Of a DNA stretch of 15,588 bases, positions 1 to 7,393 are shown piece after piece. The stretch comes from a bacterium (lineage in GTDB: Bacteria > Patescibacteria > ABY1 > BM507 > VMTK01). The notes under the pieces are model-generated. The model saw only the letters and a program-made list of their open reading frames with translations. It was not told where the DNA came from and did not search any database. The position numbers and the translations under genes were made by a program. The stretch covers positions 1-15,588 of the forward strand of contig DAOWHZ010000028.1 in NCBI GenBank assembly GCA_030641105.1, written 5' to 3'. Every line of letters starts with the position of its first letter. Positions within the stretch are counted from its first letter, which is position 1.

Positions 1-404
1 AAAATATTATTAAAATTTTCTTTTTTGATAATTTTTTTCAGCTCTTGCAACTGCTGGTAGGTATTGCCGGAATTGCTTTCTGTTATTATACTGGCGGACG
101 GCACATTCCGTTCTATTAACTCCTCTTTTATCACTTCGGAAATGGTTGGCACTCCCGGAGTTCCCTCCATCTGTCCCCTGCCCCCAAAAACTATAATTGT
201 ATTCTGCGGATTATCATAATGCAGATAGCTGGCGGCAACAACTCTTAAACGGTCGCCAAGGGCGCCAAAATTATCACCTTCTTCGGTAAAATTAGTTGTG
301 CGCCATTTGCCGCCTTCTTCTTTTATGCCTCCTCCAAAAACAACTATCGCGTCCTTGCTGTTTTTTTTAAAAAATAATTTTATTTTATGTTTTAGCCAAT
401 TCAT
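1..404 (-). CDS. DUF218 (YdcF/SanA/ElyC-like) protein, 3' end cut by window edge
   Basis: Only the first 134 codons are present; no stop is reached before base 1. The start is the ATG at 404, 27 bases after the stop of the CMP-sugar synthetase gene. The visible part carries the marks of the DUF218 fold: DAIVVFGGG at residues 18-26, a second strand-glycine motif NTIIVFGGRG at 68-77, an acidic helix after TISE (87-90), and the TESNSGNT motif at 108-115 that matches the family's E-x-x-S-x-x-T signature. A basic stretch at residues 5-17 precedes the domain; no signal peptide or full membrane helix is evident. Known DUF218 members (SanA, ElyC, YdcF) are linked to envelope integrity, but their chemistry is mostly unknown. 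Here the gene is last in the visible sugar operon, so a role in envelope glycan or lipid-carrier metabolism is inferred only. Family assignment is fairly secure; function is not. Confidence 0.75.
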   Translation of the reverse strand, partial: MNWLKHKIKLFFKKNSKDAIVVFGGGIKEEGGKWRTTNFTEEGDNFGALGDRLRVVAASYLHYDNPQNTIIVFGGRGQMEGTPGVPTISEVIKEELIERNVPSASIITESNSGNTYQQLQELKKIIKKENFNNI

Positions 405-431
405 ATTTTAAAAAATAATTATAATAAAAAT

Positions 432-1109
432 TTATTTGCTTGCTTTAATAAAATCTCCCGGGTTATCAATGTCAATATTCTCGCCCTCTTTCATTACTAA
501 AAACTGAAGGTTATGTTTATCAACCAGTTTTTTTATTTTCATTAAAACATCGTAGCGCGAAAAATAAATCGCTCCATCCTCCCGATATAATGGTTTATAA
601 TACTGCCTATTTAATCGCTTGAAAGGATAAAATGGCTTATAAACCCTATTGTCTCCTTCTATCCAAAATCTACCATAATCCTCAACTACGCTTAGAACGC
701 TATTGCAATTGGTTTCCTCAAATAAATCTAAAGCATGCTCAACTCTTTCTTTTTTTAAAAAAGGAGCTGTTGGATAAAGTAAAACAACTATATCGGGCTT
801 ACAATTCTCTTTATCTTCTAAATATTTAACGCAATGCTGCAATACTGATAAAGTTGAGATTTCGTCACGGGCAAGTCTAGCGGGCCGCTTGAACAGAGCT
901 TCAGCCCCATATTCTTTGGCTATCCCCATAATTTCATCATCATCAGTAGAAATAATAACCCGATCAATCCTTTTAATCGATTTGGCTAATTCAATTGGCC
1001 AAGCAACCAAGGGCTTGCCTTTCAACGGCAAAACATTTTTTCTGGGAATTGATTTTGAACCGCCGCGAGCTATAATTACTGCTATTACTTTTTCTTTATT
1101 TTTTAACAT
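432..1109 (-). CDS. Acylneuraminate cytidylyltransferase family (NeuA/PseF/LegF-type CMP-sugar synthetase)
   Basis: A protein of 225 residues, the usual length for single-domain CMP-nonulosonate synthetases, which join CTP to an acidic nine-carbon sugar and release pyrophosphate in the cytoplasm. The nucleotide-binding signature IARGGSKSIPRKN is at residues 13-25, the CTP-contacting YPTAPF at 112-117 (usually QPTSPF), and the family motif REDGAIYFSRY at 176-186. The gene begins 1 base after the stop of the class III aminotransferase gene, so the two are probably translationally coupled. The family cannot be split by eye into Neu5Ac, pseudaminate, legionaminate or Kdo-type substrates; the PseB and PseC genes upstream favour a pseudaminate-like substrate. 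It is the second nucleotidyltransferase in the operon, after the SpsF-type gene. No synthase (NeuB/PseI) supplying its substrate is in the window. Confidence 0.88.
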   Translation of the reverse strand: MLKNKEKVIAVIIARGGSKSIPRKNVLPLKGKPLVAWPIELAKSIKRIDRVIISTDDDEIMGIAKEYGAEALFKRPARLARDEISTLSVLQHCVKYLEDKENCKPDIVVLLYPTAPFLKKERVEHALDLFEETNCNSVLSVVEDYGRFWIEGDNRVYKPFYPFKRLNRQYYKPLYREDGAIYFSRYDVLMKIKKLVDKHNLQFLVMKEGENIDIDNPGDFIKASK

Positions 1110-1110
1110 A

Positions 1111-2400
1111 TTATCTTACTTTAAAAATATTAGTTATTGGTTTTCCTCGTAAATTCTCTTTTAACTTGCCGGCATCCATCAATTCCCTTAACCGCGGCAA
1201 TACGGCTTTTAAAACCCTAAGTAATTTATCTATATCTTTTTGGCTATGGCTAAAGCTCATATTATGCTGGCCGTACCAAAAAAATCCTTCCTGAAAAATT
1301 TCTTGCTGCAAATAACTTTTAATTTCTAAATCAGAATATTTTTCAGTTGAACTGAAAATAAATACTTGCTGGCAAGGACTGCCTTTTACTTTTATGATCT
1401 TTTCTAAGCCATTTTGTTCTAATAATTTATTGGTTTTCTCTTGTAAGTATTGCCCTTTGCTCCAGATATAATTAATTACTTTTTTACTTTCCATTTCTTT
1501 AATAGTGGCTATTGCCGCCGCGATAGATAAAATTTCACCGCCAAAAGTAAATGAATAAAAAATATCTCCAATTTTCTTCATGTATTTTCGTTTGCCTACT
1601 AACGCTGATATTGGCATACCGTTTGCCATGGCCTTGCCAAAAGTAGCTAAATCCGGAGTTACTTTAAATAATTTTTGCGCTCCCCCCAAGCTATACCTAA
1701 AACCAGTAATAACTTCATCAAAAATAAGCAAAGCGCCGTTTTCATGAGTTAATTCTTTTACTTTTTTTAAAAAATTATTTTTCGGCTCAATATAATTCAT
1801 CGGCTCCATAATAACAGCCGCTATTTTATTTTTATGCTTGCTAAACAATTTTTCTAATGATTTAATGTCATTATAAATAAATCTATGGGCTAATGTTATG
1901 GTGCTTTTCGGAACGCCCAAATTTCTTGCGGTTGAACCAATATACCAGTCATGCCAGCCATGATAGCCGCAAACCGCAACATGCTCCCTCCCGGTTACGG
2001 CTCTAGCCAATCTAATAGCTCCTGTAGTAACATCTGAACCGTTTTTGCCGAATCTCACCATCTCTGCACATGGTATATGCTTAATTAAAAGCTGGGCTAA
2101 TTCATACTCTAAAGGAGAAGGCAAGGGAAAAATCATGCCTTTCTTTAATTGTTTTTTTACGGCTTCGTCAACTGCTGGATATTGATAGCCCAAAATTATC
2201 GGACCTAAGCTATTGGCAAAATCAATATATTCATTGCCGTCAACATCCCATATCCTGCAACCCTTAGCATGCGTAGCAAACAATGGGGCTTGTCCTTTGA
2301 TAAACTGCAAATAGCTTTTGCTAAATGTCTGCGATGCCAAAGGAATAATTTTACTGGCTTTCTTGAATAATTGATGGCTTTTAATGAATTTTCGTTTCAT
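1111..2400 (-). CDS. Class III PLP-dependent aminotransferase, glutamate-1-semialdehyde-aminomutase-like, glycan-cluster type
   Basis: A 429-residue, full-length class III aminotransferase. The PLP lysine is K256 in TFGKAMANG, and D228 in LIFDEV is the expected contact to the pyridine nitrogen. The phosphate-side region reads RFGKNGSDVTTGAIRLAR (116-133) followed by CGYHGWHDWYIG (144-155). From recall, this reading marks a subgroup found in polysaccharide loci rather than the haem-pathway enzyme HemL, which has a different loop. Class III enzymes usually transfer an amino group to a primary aldehyde or a terminal carbon, so it may aminate an oxidised sugar carbon, possibly one made by the oxidoreductase encoded two genes upstream. 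That pairing is inference. The gene starts 13 bases after the SpsF-type gene, with an A/U-only leader. Automated pipelines will often call it glutamate-1-semialdehyde 2,1-aminomutase; the operon context makes a tetrapyrrole role unlikely. Confidence 0.85.
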   Translation of the reverse strand: MKRKFIKSHQLFKKASKIIPLASQTFSKSYLQFIKGQAPLFATHAKGCRIWDVDGNEYIDFANSLGPIILGYQYPAVDEAVKKQLKKGMIFPLPSPLEYELAQLLIKHIPCAEMVRFGKNGSDVTTGAIRLARAVTGREHVAVCGYHGWHDWYIGSTARNLGVPKSTITLAHRFIYNDIKSLEKLFSKHKNKIAAVIMEPMNYIEPKNNFLKKVKELTHENGALLIFDEVITGFRYSLGGAQKLFKVTPDLATFGKAMANGMPISALVGKRKYMKKIGDIFYSFTFGGEILSIAAAIATIKEMESKKVINYIWSKGQYLQEKTNKLLEQNGLEKIIKVKGSPCQQVFIFSSTEKYSDLEIKSYLQQEIFQEGFFWYGQHNMSFSHSQKDIDKLLRVLKAVLPRLRELMDAGKLKENLRGKPITNIFKVR

Positions 2401-2413
2401 ATTTTTTAAAAAA

Positions 2414-3175
2414 TTATTTGTTAATAATAAAATCTTCTCTCAATGATTTAATCAAACCTTCATTTCTTTTAATTTTCATATTTTTTATCATTATTTTGGG
2501 ATTTTTAGTCAGCAAAGAAATATAATCCAAGTAGCTATCAGTTATTTTGCTGTTTTTTATTAAAAAACTTATCACTTCAAAATCTTCAGGGTTGTCAACA
2601 GTCAGCCGAAAATGCGACCAATCATGTGCCGCCGCAAAATTGCCTTTTTTGAATTTTTTATTTTTAACAATATATTGCGTTAGATGCTCGCGCTCTGAAG
2701 CCAGCTTAGCCTTTTCAGCTGACTCAATCAAAGCATCTCTGGTAAAAATTTCTGTATCCATTCCATCTGGGAAAGTTTCTTCCATCATATTGCTCGCGTA
2801 ATCATAATTATTCTTTTCAAAGAAAACGATTATCTGATCAATTACTGCTGGATCAATCAACGGACAATCGCCGGTTATTCTAATTATATTATTATATAGC
2901 GGATGCTTTAGAGCGCATTGATAATAACGATCCAGAACATCATCTTCTGAGCCGCGGAAGCAGGCAATGCCTATTTTTTGGCATAATTTTTCTATTTTAT
3001 CGTCTATTTTCTGGATAGAAGTGGCAATAATAATTTTGTCTATTTTTTTAGATTGCTTAACGCGCTGAATTTCATATTCTAATAATGGGATATTTTTTAT
3101 TTTTTTTAATACCTTATTAGGCAATCTGGTTGAACTCATACGCGCCTGAATAATGCATAAATTTTTATTTTTCAT
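2414..3175 (-). CDS. spsF: SpsF-type cytidylyltransferase (spore-coat polysaccharide family)
   Basis: A 253-residue protein of the SpsF family, related to CMP-sugar synthetases. The N-terminal nucleotide-binding motif IQARMSSTRLPNKVL is at residues 9-23. RGSEDDVLDRYY (74-85) and ITGDCPLIDP (100-109) are hallmark blocks of this group, and LTVDNPEDF is conserved near the C terminus. SpsF of Bacillus belongs to a spore-coat saccharide operon alongside a NeuB-type synthase; in many bacteria its homologues sit beside class III aminotransferase and NeuB genes. The exact substrate of the free-standing enzyme is not settled, and transfer of CMP to a sugar acid is the usual prediction. It follows the oxidoreductase stop by 5 bases and is followed after 13 bases by the aminotransferase. 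A second, NeuA-type enzyme lies in the same operon, so the two may act on different sugars. Confidence 0.85.
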   Translation of the reverse strand: MKNKNLCIIQARMSSTRLPNKVLKKIKNIPLLEYEIQRVKQSKKIDKIIIATSIQKIDDKIEKLCQKIGIACFRGSEDDVLDRYYQCALKHPLYNNIIRITGDCPLIDPAVIDQIIVFFEKNNYDYASNMMEETFPDGMDTEIFTRDALIESAEKAKLASEREHLTQYIVKNKKFKKGNFAAAHDWSHFRLTVDNPEDFEVISFLIKNSKITDSYLDYISLLTKNPKIMIKNMKIKRNEGLIKSLREDFIINK

Positions 3176-3180
3176 AAAAT

Positions 3181-4140
3181 TTATTTTCTATTAACGCAAT
3201 ATTTTAATATTTCAGCCGCTATTTTAATATTATTAAATGTTGCTTGTTTCTTCTTTAAGCAAGTAAAAAAATATTTTACTTCATCAATATACATCTGATT
3301 TAAATTATAATTTTTTACTTCAAAAAGCTTTTTGCTTTTGTTTTTTTCGCGCAGCCAGACAATATTTTCATTAAAATCCCATTCTAAATTGCCTTTAGCG
3401 CCTATAACCTTGCAGTTTCTTGAATAATTCTGCTGAAGATAGTCGCATCTGACAGAACCAAAAACCTTATTCTTAAATTTAAAAGCGGCTATACAGCTGT
3501 CTTCAGTTTCAATTTTTAAATCACCCGCCTTGCCAAAAACAAATTTTGACTCTAAAACTTTTTCAAAGCCGTTTAGCCAAAAAAGCAAATCAAACTCATG
3601 AATGCCGTCCAGAATAATGCCTCCGCCTGTTTTTTTATTGGCCGCGTAATTTTTTCTATAATCTTGGTTTGGGCGCCAATAAGGAAGATAATATCCTGCT
3701 TCATGATGAATGCCGTAAATTTTGCCTAATCTATTTTGCTCTAAATAACTTTTAATAAATTTTAAACATGGATGAAATCTCATATTGCAGCCCAATAAAG
3801 TAACCAGCTTTTTGCCTCGGCACAATTTATGCAATTCATCTATGCCGCGCATATTATGCGACAATGGCTTTTCTATAAAAAGATGGCAACCAGCTTTAGC
3901 GCAGTCAGTAGCGGTTTTTACATGCAGATTATTAGGATTGCAGATAAAAGCGGCATCAAAATTTTTTAATGTATTAAAATTAATTTTATCAACTGTTTTT
4001 GTGTTTTTGTGTTTTTGTGTTTTTGCGCCGTCAATATCAAAAACATAAACATTGCCAAAGCCCTGTTGGACTAAATTGCTGTAATGCCTTTGCCCGATAG
4101 AGCCAAAGCCAATAATTATTATTTTAAAATTCTTATCCAT
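3181..4140 (-). CDS. Gfo/Idh/MocA-family NAD(P)-dependent sugar oxidoreductase containing an 8-base tandem repeat
   Basis: A 319-residue two-domain oxidoreductase. The Rossmann part has GFGSIGQRH (11-19), the acidic residue D35 at the end of the second strand, CNPNNLH (67-73) and the EKP motif (90-92) whose lysine takes part in catalysis in this family. The C-terminal domain has DGIHEFD (178-184), with H181 in the usual catalytic histidine position. Members oxidise or reduce a hydroxyl or keto group on sugars or sugar nucleotides; the substrate here is unknown. The odd feature is residues 39-49 (AKTQKHKNTKT), a Lys/Thr-rich loop right after the second beta-strand, encoded by four perfect copies of an 8-base unit (see the repeat entry). 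With four copies the gene is open. It lies 3 bases after the FemAB-like gene and 5 bases before the SpsF-type gene. Confidence 0.87.
   Translation of the reverse strand: MDKNFKIIIIGFGSIGQRHYSNLVQQGFGNVYVFDIDGAKTQKHKNTKTVDKINFNTLKNFDAAFICNPNNLHVKTATDCAKAGCHLFIEKPLSHNMRGIDELHKLCRGKKLVTLLGCNMRFHPCLKFIKSYLEQNRLGKIYGIHHEAGYYLPYWRPNQDYRKNYAANKKTGGGIILDGIHEFDLLFWLNGFEKVLESKFVFGKAGDLKIETEDSCIAAFKFKNKVFGSVRCDYLQQNYSRNCKVIGAKGNLEWDFNENIVWLREKNKSKKLFEVKNYNLNQMYIDEVKYFFTCLKKKQATFNNIKIAAEILKYCVNRK
3994..4025 (-). repeat. Four perfect tandem copies of an 8-base unit inside the oxidoreductase gene
   Basis: The plus strand reads TGTTTTTG four times in a row with no mismatch; the coding strand reads CAAAAACA four times. 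The unit length is not a multiple of three. By hand translation, losing one copy brings TGA into frame at once (AAC AGT TGA), and gaining one leads to TAA within about ten codons beyond the repeat. Either change would leave only the first 50-60 residues of the enzyme. This is the layout of a simple-sequence contingency locus, although four copies is few compared with well-known phase-variable genes. A change of three copies (24 bases) would keep the frame and lengthen or shorten the loop by eight residues. Confidence 0.93.
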
Positions 4141-4143
4141 ATT

Positions 4144-5247
4144 TTAATTTATAACAGTGTTTTTATAATTAGCTATAAACTTTTCCGTGTCTTTCTTAAA
4201 AGCGGATTTAGAAAAATATTTTATTCCCCTAAAAGCCGGTTTAAAATCACCGCAAAACCCTCTTTTAAATAAAGCTATATTTAATTGCTTTCTGTCCGGA
4301 TAATAATCGTATTGCATTGAAGGACTCGCTGGCTGTTCAGCGTCAATGTATTTTATTCCTATTTCTTTTAAGTACTTCACGGCTGAAAAAAATAAGGCGT
4401 GATAAAGAAAAAATTGGCCGCAGCAAGGATCATCGGCGGCAGATGCGTAATTTGCTCTTTCTGCATTAAATTCAAAATAACTGTAAGCAATGTTTTTCGC
4501 GGTAGAATTTAATTTTTCTTTATAGCTTAATCCAAATAAAGCCGCATTGCCCTGTTTTAATTTTTCAAACTGAAGATCAAAAGTTTCCTTCGGTCTGGTT
4601 ATTCTGCCAGAACACTTATGATGCAATTTTCTATACTCCTCATGCGCTTCATAAGAAGGATTATTCTTATCAACAATAAAAATAAAAAATTTTGCGTCGT
4701 TTAAAATTCGCTTAATGTCGCACTTATGGCCTTTGCGGCAGGATTTTAAAATATCTTCCGCTCCTTCAAATAAAGATAAATCAATAAAATAGCTTAAAAT
4801 TGAAGAATCTAAATAATTATATTTATGCAAATAATTATAAATAACAGCGGTATTGAGCGAGTCTATCCAAAACATTATTTTTTTAACTTTATTTTCTACG
4901 GCTATATTATCAATAATAGCAAACACTTTTTTCTCTATTGTTTGGCCAAAAGAGGAGAATTGCTTATCAAAAATCGGGGCATAAATATAATCGTTTCCCA
5001 AACTTCCGACTAAATCTTGGCCTTTTTTCTCAATTATAAGGCATGTGCCCGCCATTGGTTTATTATCCACTAAATAAATAAAACTTTTATCAGAATGAAA
5101 TAATCCCTTGTCTTTTGAATTTATTATACGGGCATCGATGGTCGGACGCAAATATTTTGCGCTCATATCATTACGATCTACAAGCTCTTGCCAATATTTC
5201 CAAAATAATAATTCATTTTTTTCTTTATATAAAATTTCTGCGGACAT
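4144..5247 (-). CDS. FemAB/GNAT-fold acyl- or aminoacyl-transferase-like protein
   Basis: A 367-residue protein with the two-GNAT-domain look of FemAB-like enzymes. It shows an N-terminal half with a central strand FIYLVDNKPMAG (56-67), a junction LSYFIDLS (151-158) followed by a basic RKGHKCDIKR (171-180), a conserved-looking RITRP (215-219), and a C-terminal KRGFCGDFKP (328-337), the typical end block of glycan-locus members. FemAB enzymes add amino acids to peptidoglycan precursors from aminoacyl-tRNA, but relatives in polysaccharide loci are thought to acylate sugar amines. In a PseB-PseC pathway the next expected step is N-acylation of the 4-amino sugar (PseH), and no PseH homologue is seen, so this protein is a candidate substitute. 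That is inference. It starts 5 bases after the radical SAM gene and ends 3 bases before the oxidoreductase gene; a joint role with either neighbour is plausible. Confidence 0.72.
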   Translation of the reverse strand: MSAEILYKEKNELLFWKYWQELVDRNDMSAKYLRPTIDARIINSKDKGLFHSDKSFIYLVDNKPMAGTCLIIEKKGQDLVGSLGNDYIYAPIFDKQFSSFGQTIEKKVFAIIDNIAVENKVKKIMFWIDSLNTAVIYNYLHKYNYLDSSILSYFIDLSLFEGAEDILKSCRKGHKCDIKRILNDAKFFIFIVDKNNPSYEAHEEYRKLHHKCSGRITRPKETFDLQFEKLKQGNAALFGLSYKEKLNSTAKNIAYSYFEFNAERANYASAADDPCCGQFFLYHALFFSAVKYLKEIGIKYIDAEQPASPSMQYDYYPDRKQLNIALFKRGFCGDFKPAFRGIKYFSKSAFKKDTEKFIANYKNTVIN

Positions 5248-5252
5248 ATAAT

Positions 5253-6266
5253 TTAATTAATTAAATTTTTATAATTATTTTGATGCTGTTTGCAATTATC
5301 TATATACTCTTCCAAAAGATCTAACTTTTTACCTCGCCCTGAATTTTCCAAAAAAGCATACATGTCCAAACAAGGGCATTTGCACGCCGGACAAATTGTC
5401 GGCTCTTTTAAAACATATAAAGTGTGGCTCTTTTTAATAAAATTTTTTCTTTCTCTGCAAACGCAATTGCGGTAAACTTCGCCTGTCGGCTCAATATAAT
5501 AAGCTATTGAAGGGAAAAAGCATTTTTTGCCTTTTGGGCTTTTTCTAGCTACTTTGTAATCCAAATCTAGTTTTGGAAAATATTTAGCTAATTCATCTGA
5601 TAACAAATCCAAATCTCCGTCTTTGTCAGGATTTGGATTCACAAAAATTCCATATTTACTGTCAAAGTATTTGCTTATCTCATCATAATCTCTCTTTTGA
5701 TGCGCCTCCATTACATAATTAATCATGCCTATTCTCCAGCCCGCCTTATAAATCTCATCAATCATTTTGAAATAGATGTCCTGCTTTGCCTGCGTAGGAT
5801 GATAAGAAACTAACAATACAGTTTTATTTTTAACTTTATTGCTTGCTTGAAAATTCTGAGCTGGCCAGAAGCCATTAGTAAATATTTTTATTAATTTGCA
5901 TTTATCCAGCCCTGCCAATCCTTCCAGAAAAACAGAAAAATTTTCAGCGTCCAAAAACGGCTCGCCGCCTGATATATGAATAACAAAATCATTGGGAACT
6001 CTGCTGAACGCTTTAATCCATTTATCAGGCGAATAATTATCAAAGGCATGCCCGTGATTGTGCGGAGAAAATAATTTATAAAATCTTTTTTTGCCTGTAT
6101 TTTTTATGCTGGTATAAAACTTAGATTTTCTCTGCCTGGTCCGCCTGCCATAATTGCAGTAAAAACAATTAAAATTACACCAATTGCTTACAATAAAATA
6201 AAACATCATTACAGCATTATCCGCGCCCAGCCTAAATGGATTGTTGTTAATATTTTCTTTATCCAT
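5253..6266 (-). CDS. Radical SAM protein with a Cys-rich C-terminal (SPASM/twitch-like) region
   Basis: A 337-residue radical SAM enzyme. The [4Fe-4S] site is C30-x3-C34-x2-C37 in the family order, and HISGGEPFLD (97-106) holds the GGEP SAM-binding motif. Beyond the core, seven cysteines cluster at 249, 268, 270, 292, 295, 297 and 299, with CPACKCPC at 292-299; this looks like an auxiliary iron-sulphur cluster domain of SPASM or twitch type, although the spacing is not the textbook one. The tract GRRTRQRKSK (40-49) after the cluster is very basic. Enzymes of this kind modify peptides or do carbon-centred radical chemistry on small molecules and sugars. The substrate is unknown: no precursor-peptide gene is seen next to it, and the position between PseC and the FemAB-like gene favours a sugar. 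It follows PseC by 20 bases. Confidence 0.82.
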   Translation of the reverse strand: MDKENINNNPFRLGADNAVMMFYFIVSNWCNFNCFYCNYGRRTRQRKSKFYTSIKNTGKKRFYKLFSPHNHGHAFDNYSPDKWIKAFSRVPNDFVIHISGGEPFLDAENFSVFLEGLAGLDKCKLIKIFTNGFWPAQNFQASNKVKNKTVLLVSYHPTQAKQDIYFKMIDEIYKAGWRIGMINYVMEAHQKRDYDEISKYFDSKYGIFVNPNPDKDGDLDLLSDELAKYFPKLDLDYKVARKSPKGKKCFFPSIAYYIEPTGEVYRNCVCRERKNFIKKSHTLYVLKEPTICPACKCPCLDMYAFLENSGRGKKLDLLEEYIDNCKQHQNNYKNLIN

Positions 6267-6286
6267 ACATTTAAAATTTTAAAAAA

Positions 6287-7393
6287 TTAATTATAAAAAT
6301 TTTTAATCACTTTACTTATATATTCTATATCTTTTCTGGTCAATTCAGTATAGCACGGCAATGTTATACAAGTATTATGGTATTCTTCCATATTCTCTAA
6401 TTTTATATTATGATAGCCAATTTTTCTATAATAAGGATGGGAATAAACCGCCGGATAATGAAAATTTACCCCTACATTATTTTTCTTTAAATATGCCATC
6501 AAACTATCCCTGTCTTTGCTTTTTTTTGTTCTAATTACATAAATGTGCCAGCCGGAATAATTATGTTTTAATTCCAAAGGTAAAATAATTTCTTTTGTAT
6601 CTCTTAATTCTTGTTCATACCACTTAACAACTTGCCGCCTCTTTTTAATAAAACCATCTATTTTTTTTAACTGGGAAATGCCAAGAGCGGCCTGAATGTC
6701 AGTAATCCTATAATTATACCCCAATTCTGTCATTACATTTTTTCCTTTTTTATCTTTATGAATTCCATGGCTGCGCAAAGAAATTAATTTTTCATAATAT
6801 CTTTTATTATTTGTTAAAATCGCGCCGCCCTCACCCGTAGTTATTGGCTTTACTGGATGAAAGCTGAAAACCGCCATATCTGAATATTTACAACTGCCTG
6901 TTTTAATATTTTTGTATTTAGCGCCGAGAGCGTGGCAAGCGTCTTCTATAACTAATAAATTATGCTTTTTGGCAATTTGTTTGATTTTGCTCATCTCGCA
7001 AGATTGTCCGGCAAAATCAACTGGAGCTATCGCTTTTGTTCTTGATGTAATTAATTTTTCAATTTCTTCTTCATTAATATTATAAGTGTCCAATCTAATA
7101 TCGCAAAAAATAGGTTTCGCTCCATCTGCTAACAGCATATTACTGGTTGCAACAAAAGTATTTGGTGTTGTAATAACCTCGTCTCCTTTTTTAAGCCCTG
7201 CCGCTAAATAAGATAAATGCAAAGCCGCTGTTCCATTGCTGACAGCAACCGCGTATTTCGCGCCGCAATACTTAGCTAATTTTTTTTCAAATTCCAAAAC
7301 TTTCGGCCCTTGTGTAAGCCAATCTGATTTTAAAACTTTAATAACTTCGTTAATATCGCTTTTATTTATATTTTGCCTGCCGTAAGGAATCAT
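6287..7393 (-). CDS. pseC: PseC-like UDP-sugar 4-aminotransferase (DegT/DnrJ/EryC1/StrS family)
   Basis: A 368-residue PLP-dependent sugar aminotransferase. The Schiff-base lysine is K182 in SFHPVKPITTGEGGA, D151 in EDACHALGA is the pyridine-nitrogen contact, and SNGTAALHL (52-60) binds the cofactor phosphate. MIPYGRQNI at the N terminus and DWLTQGPKVLEFE (24-36) are typical of the PseC subgroup, which converts the 4-keto, 4,6-dideoxy sugar from PseB to UDP-4-amino-4,6-dideoxy-N-acetyl-beta-L-altrosamine using glutamate. The gene overlaps the PseB-like gene by four bases (ATGA), which implies translational coupling and strongly supports the shared pathway. Other sugar 4-aminotransferases (for example PglE/LegC types) are the main alternative; the PseB partner and the N-terminal motif favour PseC. 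Confidence 0.86.
   Translation of the reverse strand: MIPYGRQNINKSDINEVIKVLKSDWLTQGPKVLEFEKKLAKYCGAKYAVAVSNGTAALHLSYLAAGLKKGDEVITTPNTFVATSNMLLADGAKPIFCDIRLDTYNINEEEIEKLITSRTKAIAPVDFAGQSCEMSKIKQIAKKHNLLVIEDACHALGAKYKNIKTGSCKYSDMAVFSFHPVKPITTGEGGAILTNNKRYYEKLISLRSHGIHKDKKGKNVMTELGYNYRITDIQAALGISQLKKIDGFIKKRRQVVKWYEQELRDTKEIILPLELKHNYSGWHIYVIRTKKSKDRDSLMAYLKKNNVGVNFHYPAVYSHPYYRKIGYHNIKLENMEEYHNTCITLPCYTELTRKDIEYISKVIKNFYN

Noticed and set aside
632..1152. Plus-strand open frames opposite the CMP-sugar synthetase gene
   Set aside because: They are antisense to a gene with clear family motifs, are short and have no recognisable domain. The same holds for all other plus-strand frames in the window (for example 2547-2801, 3785-4048, 7628-7915, 12485-12751, 13083-13319).
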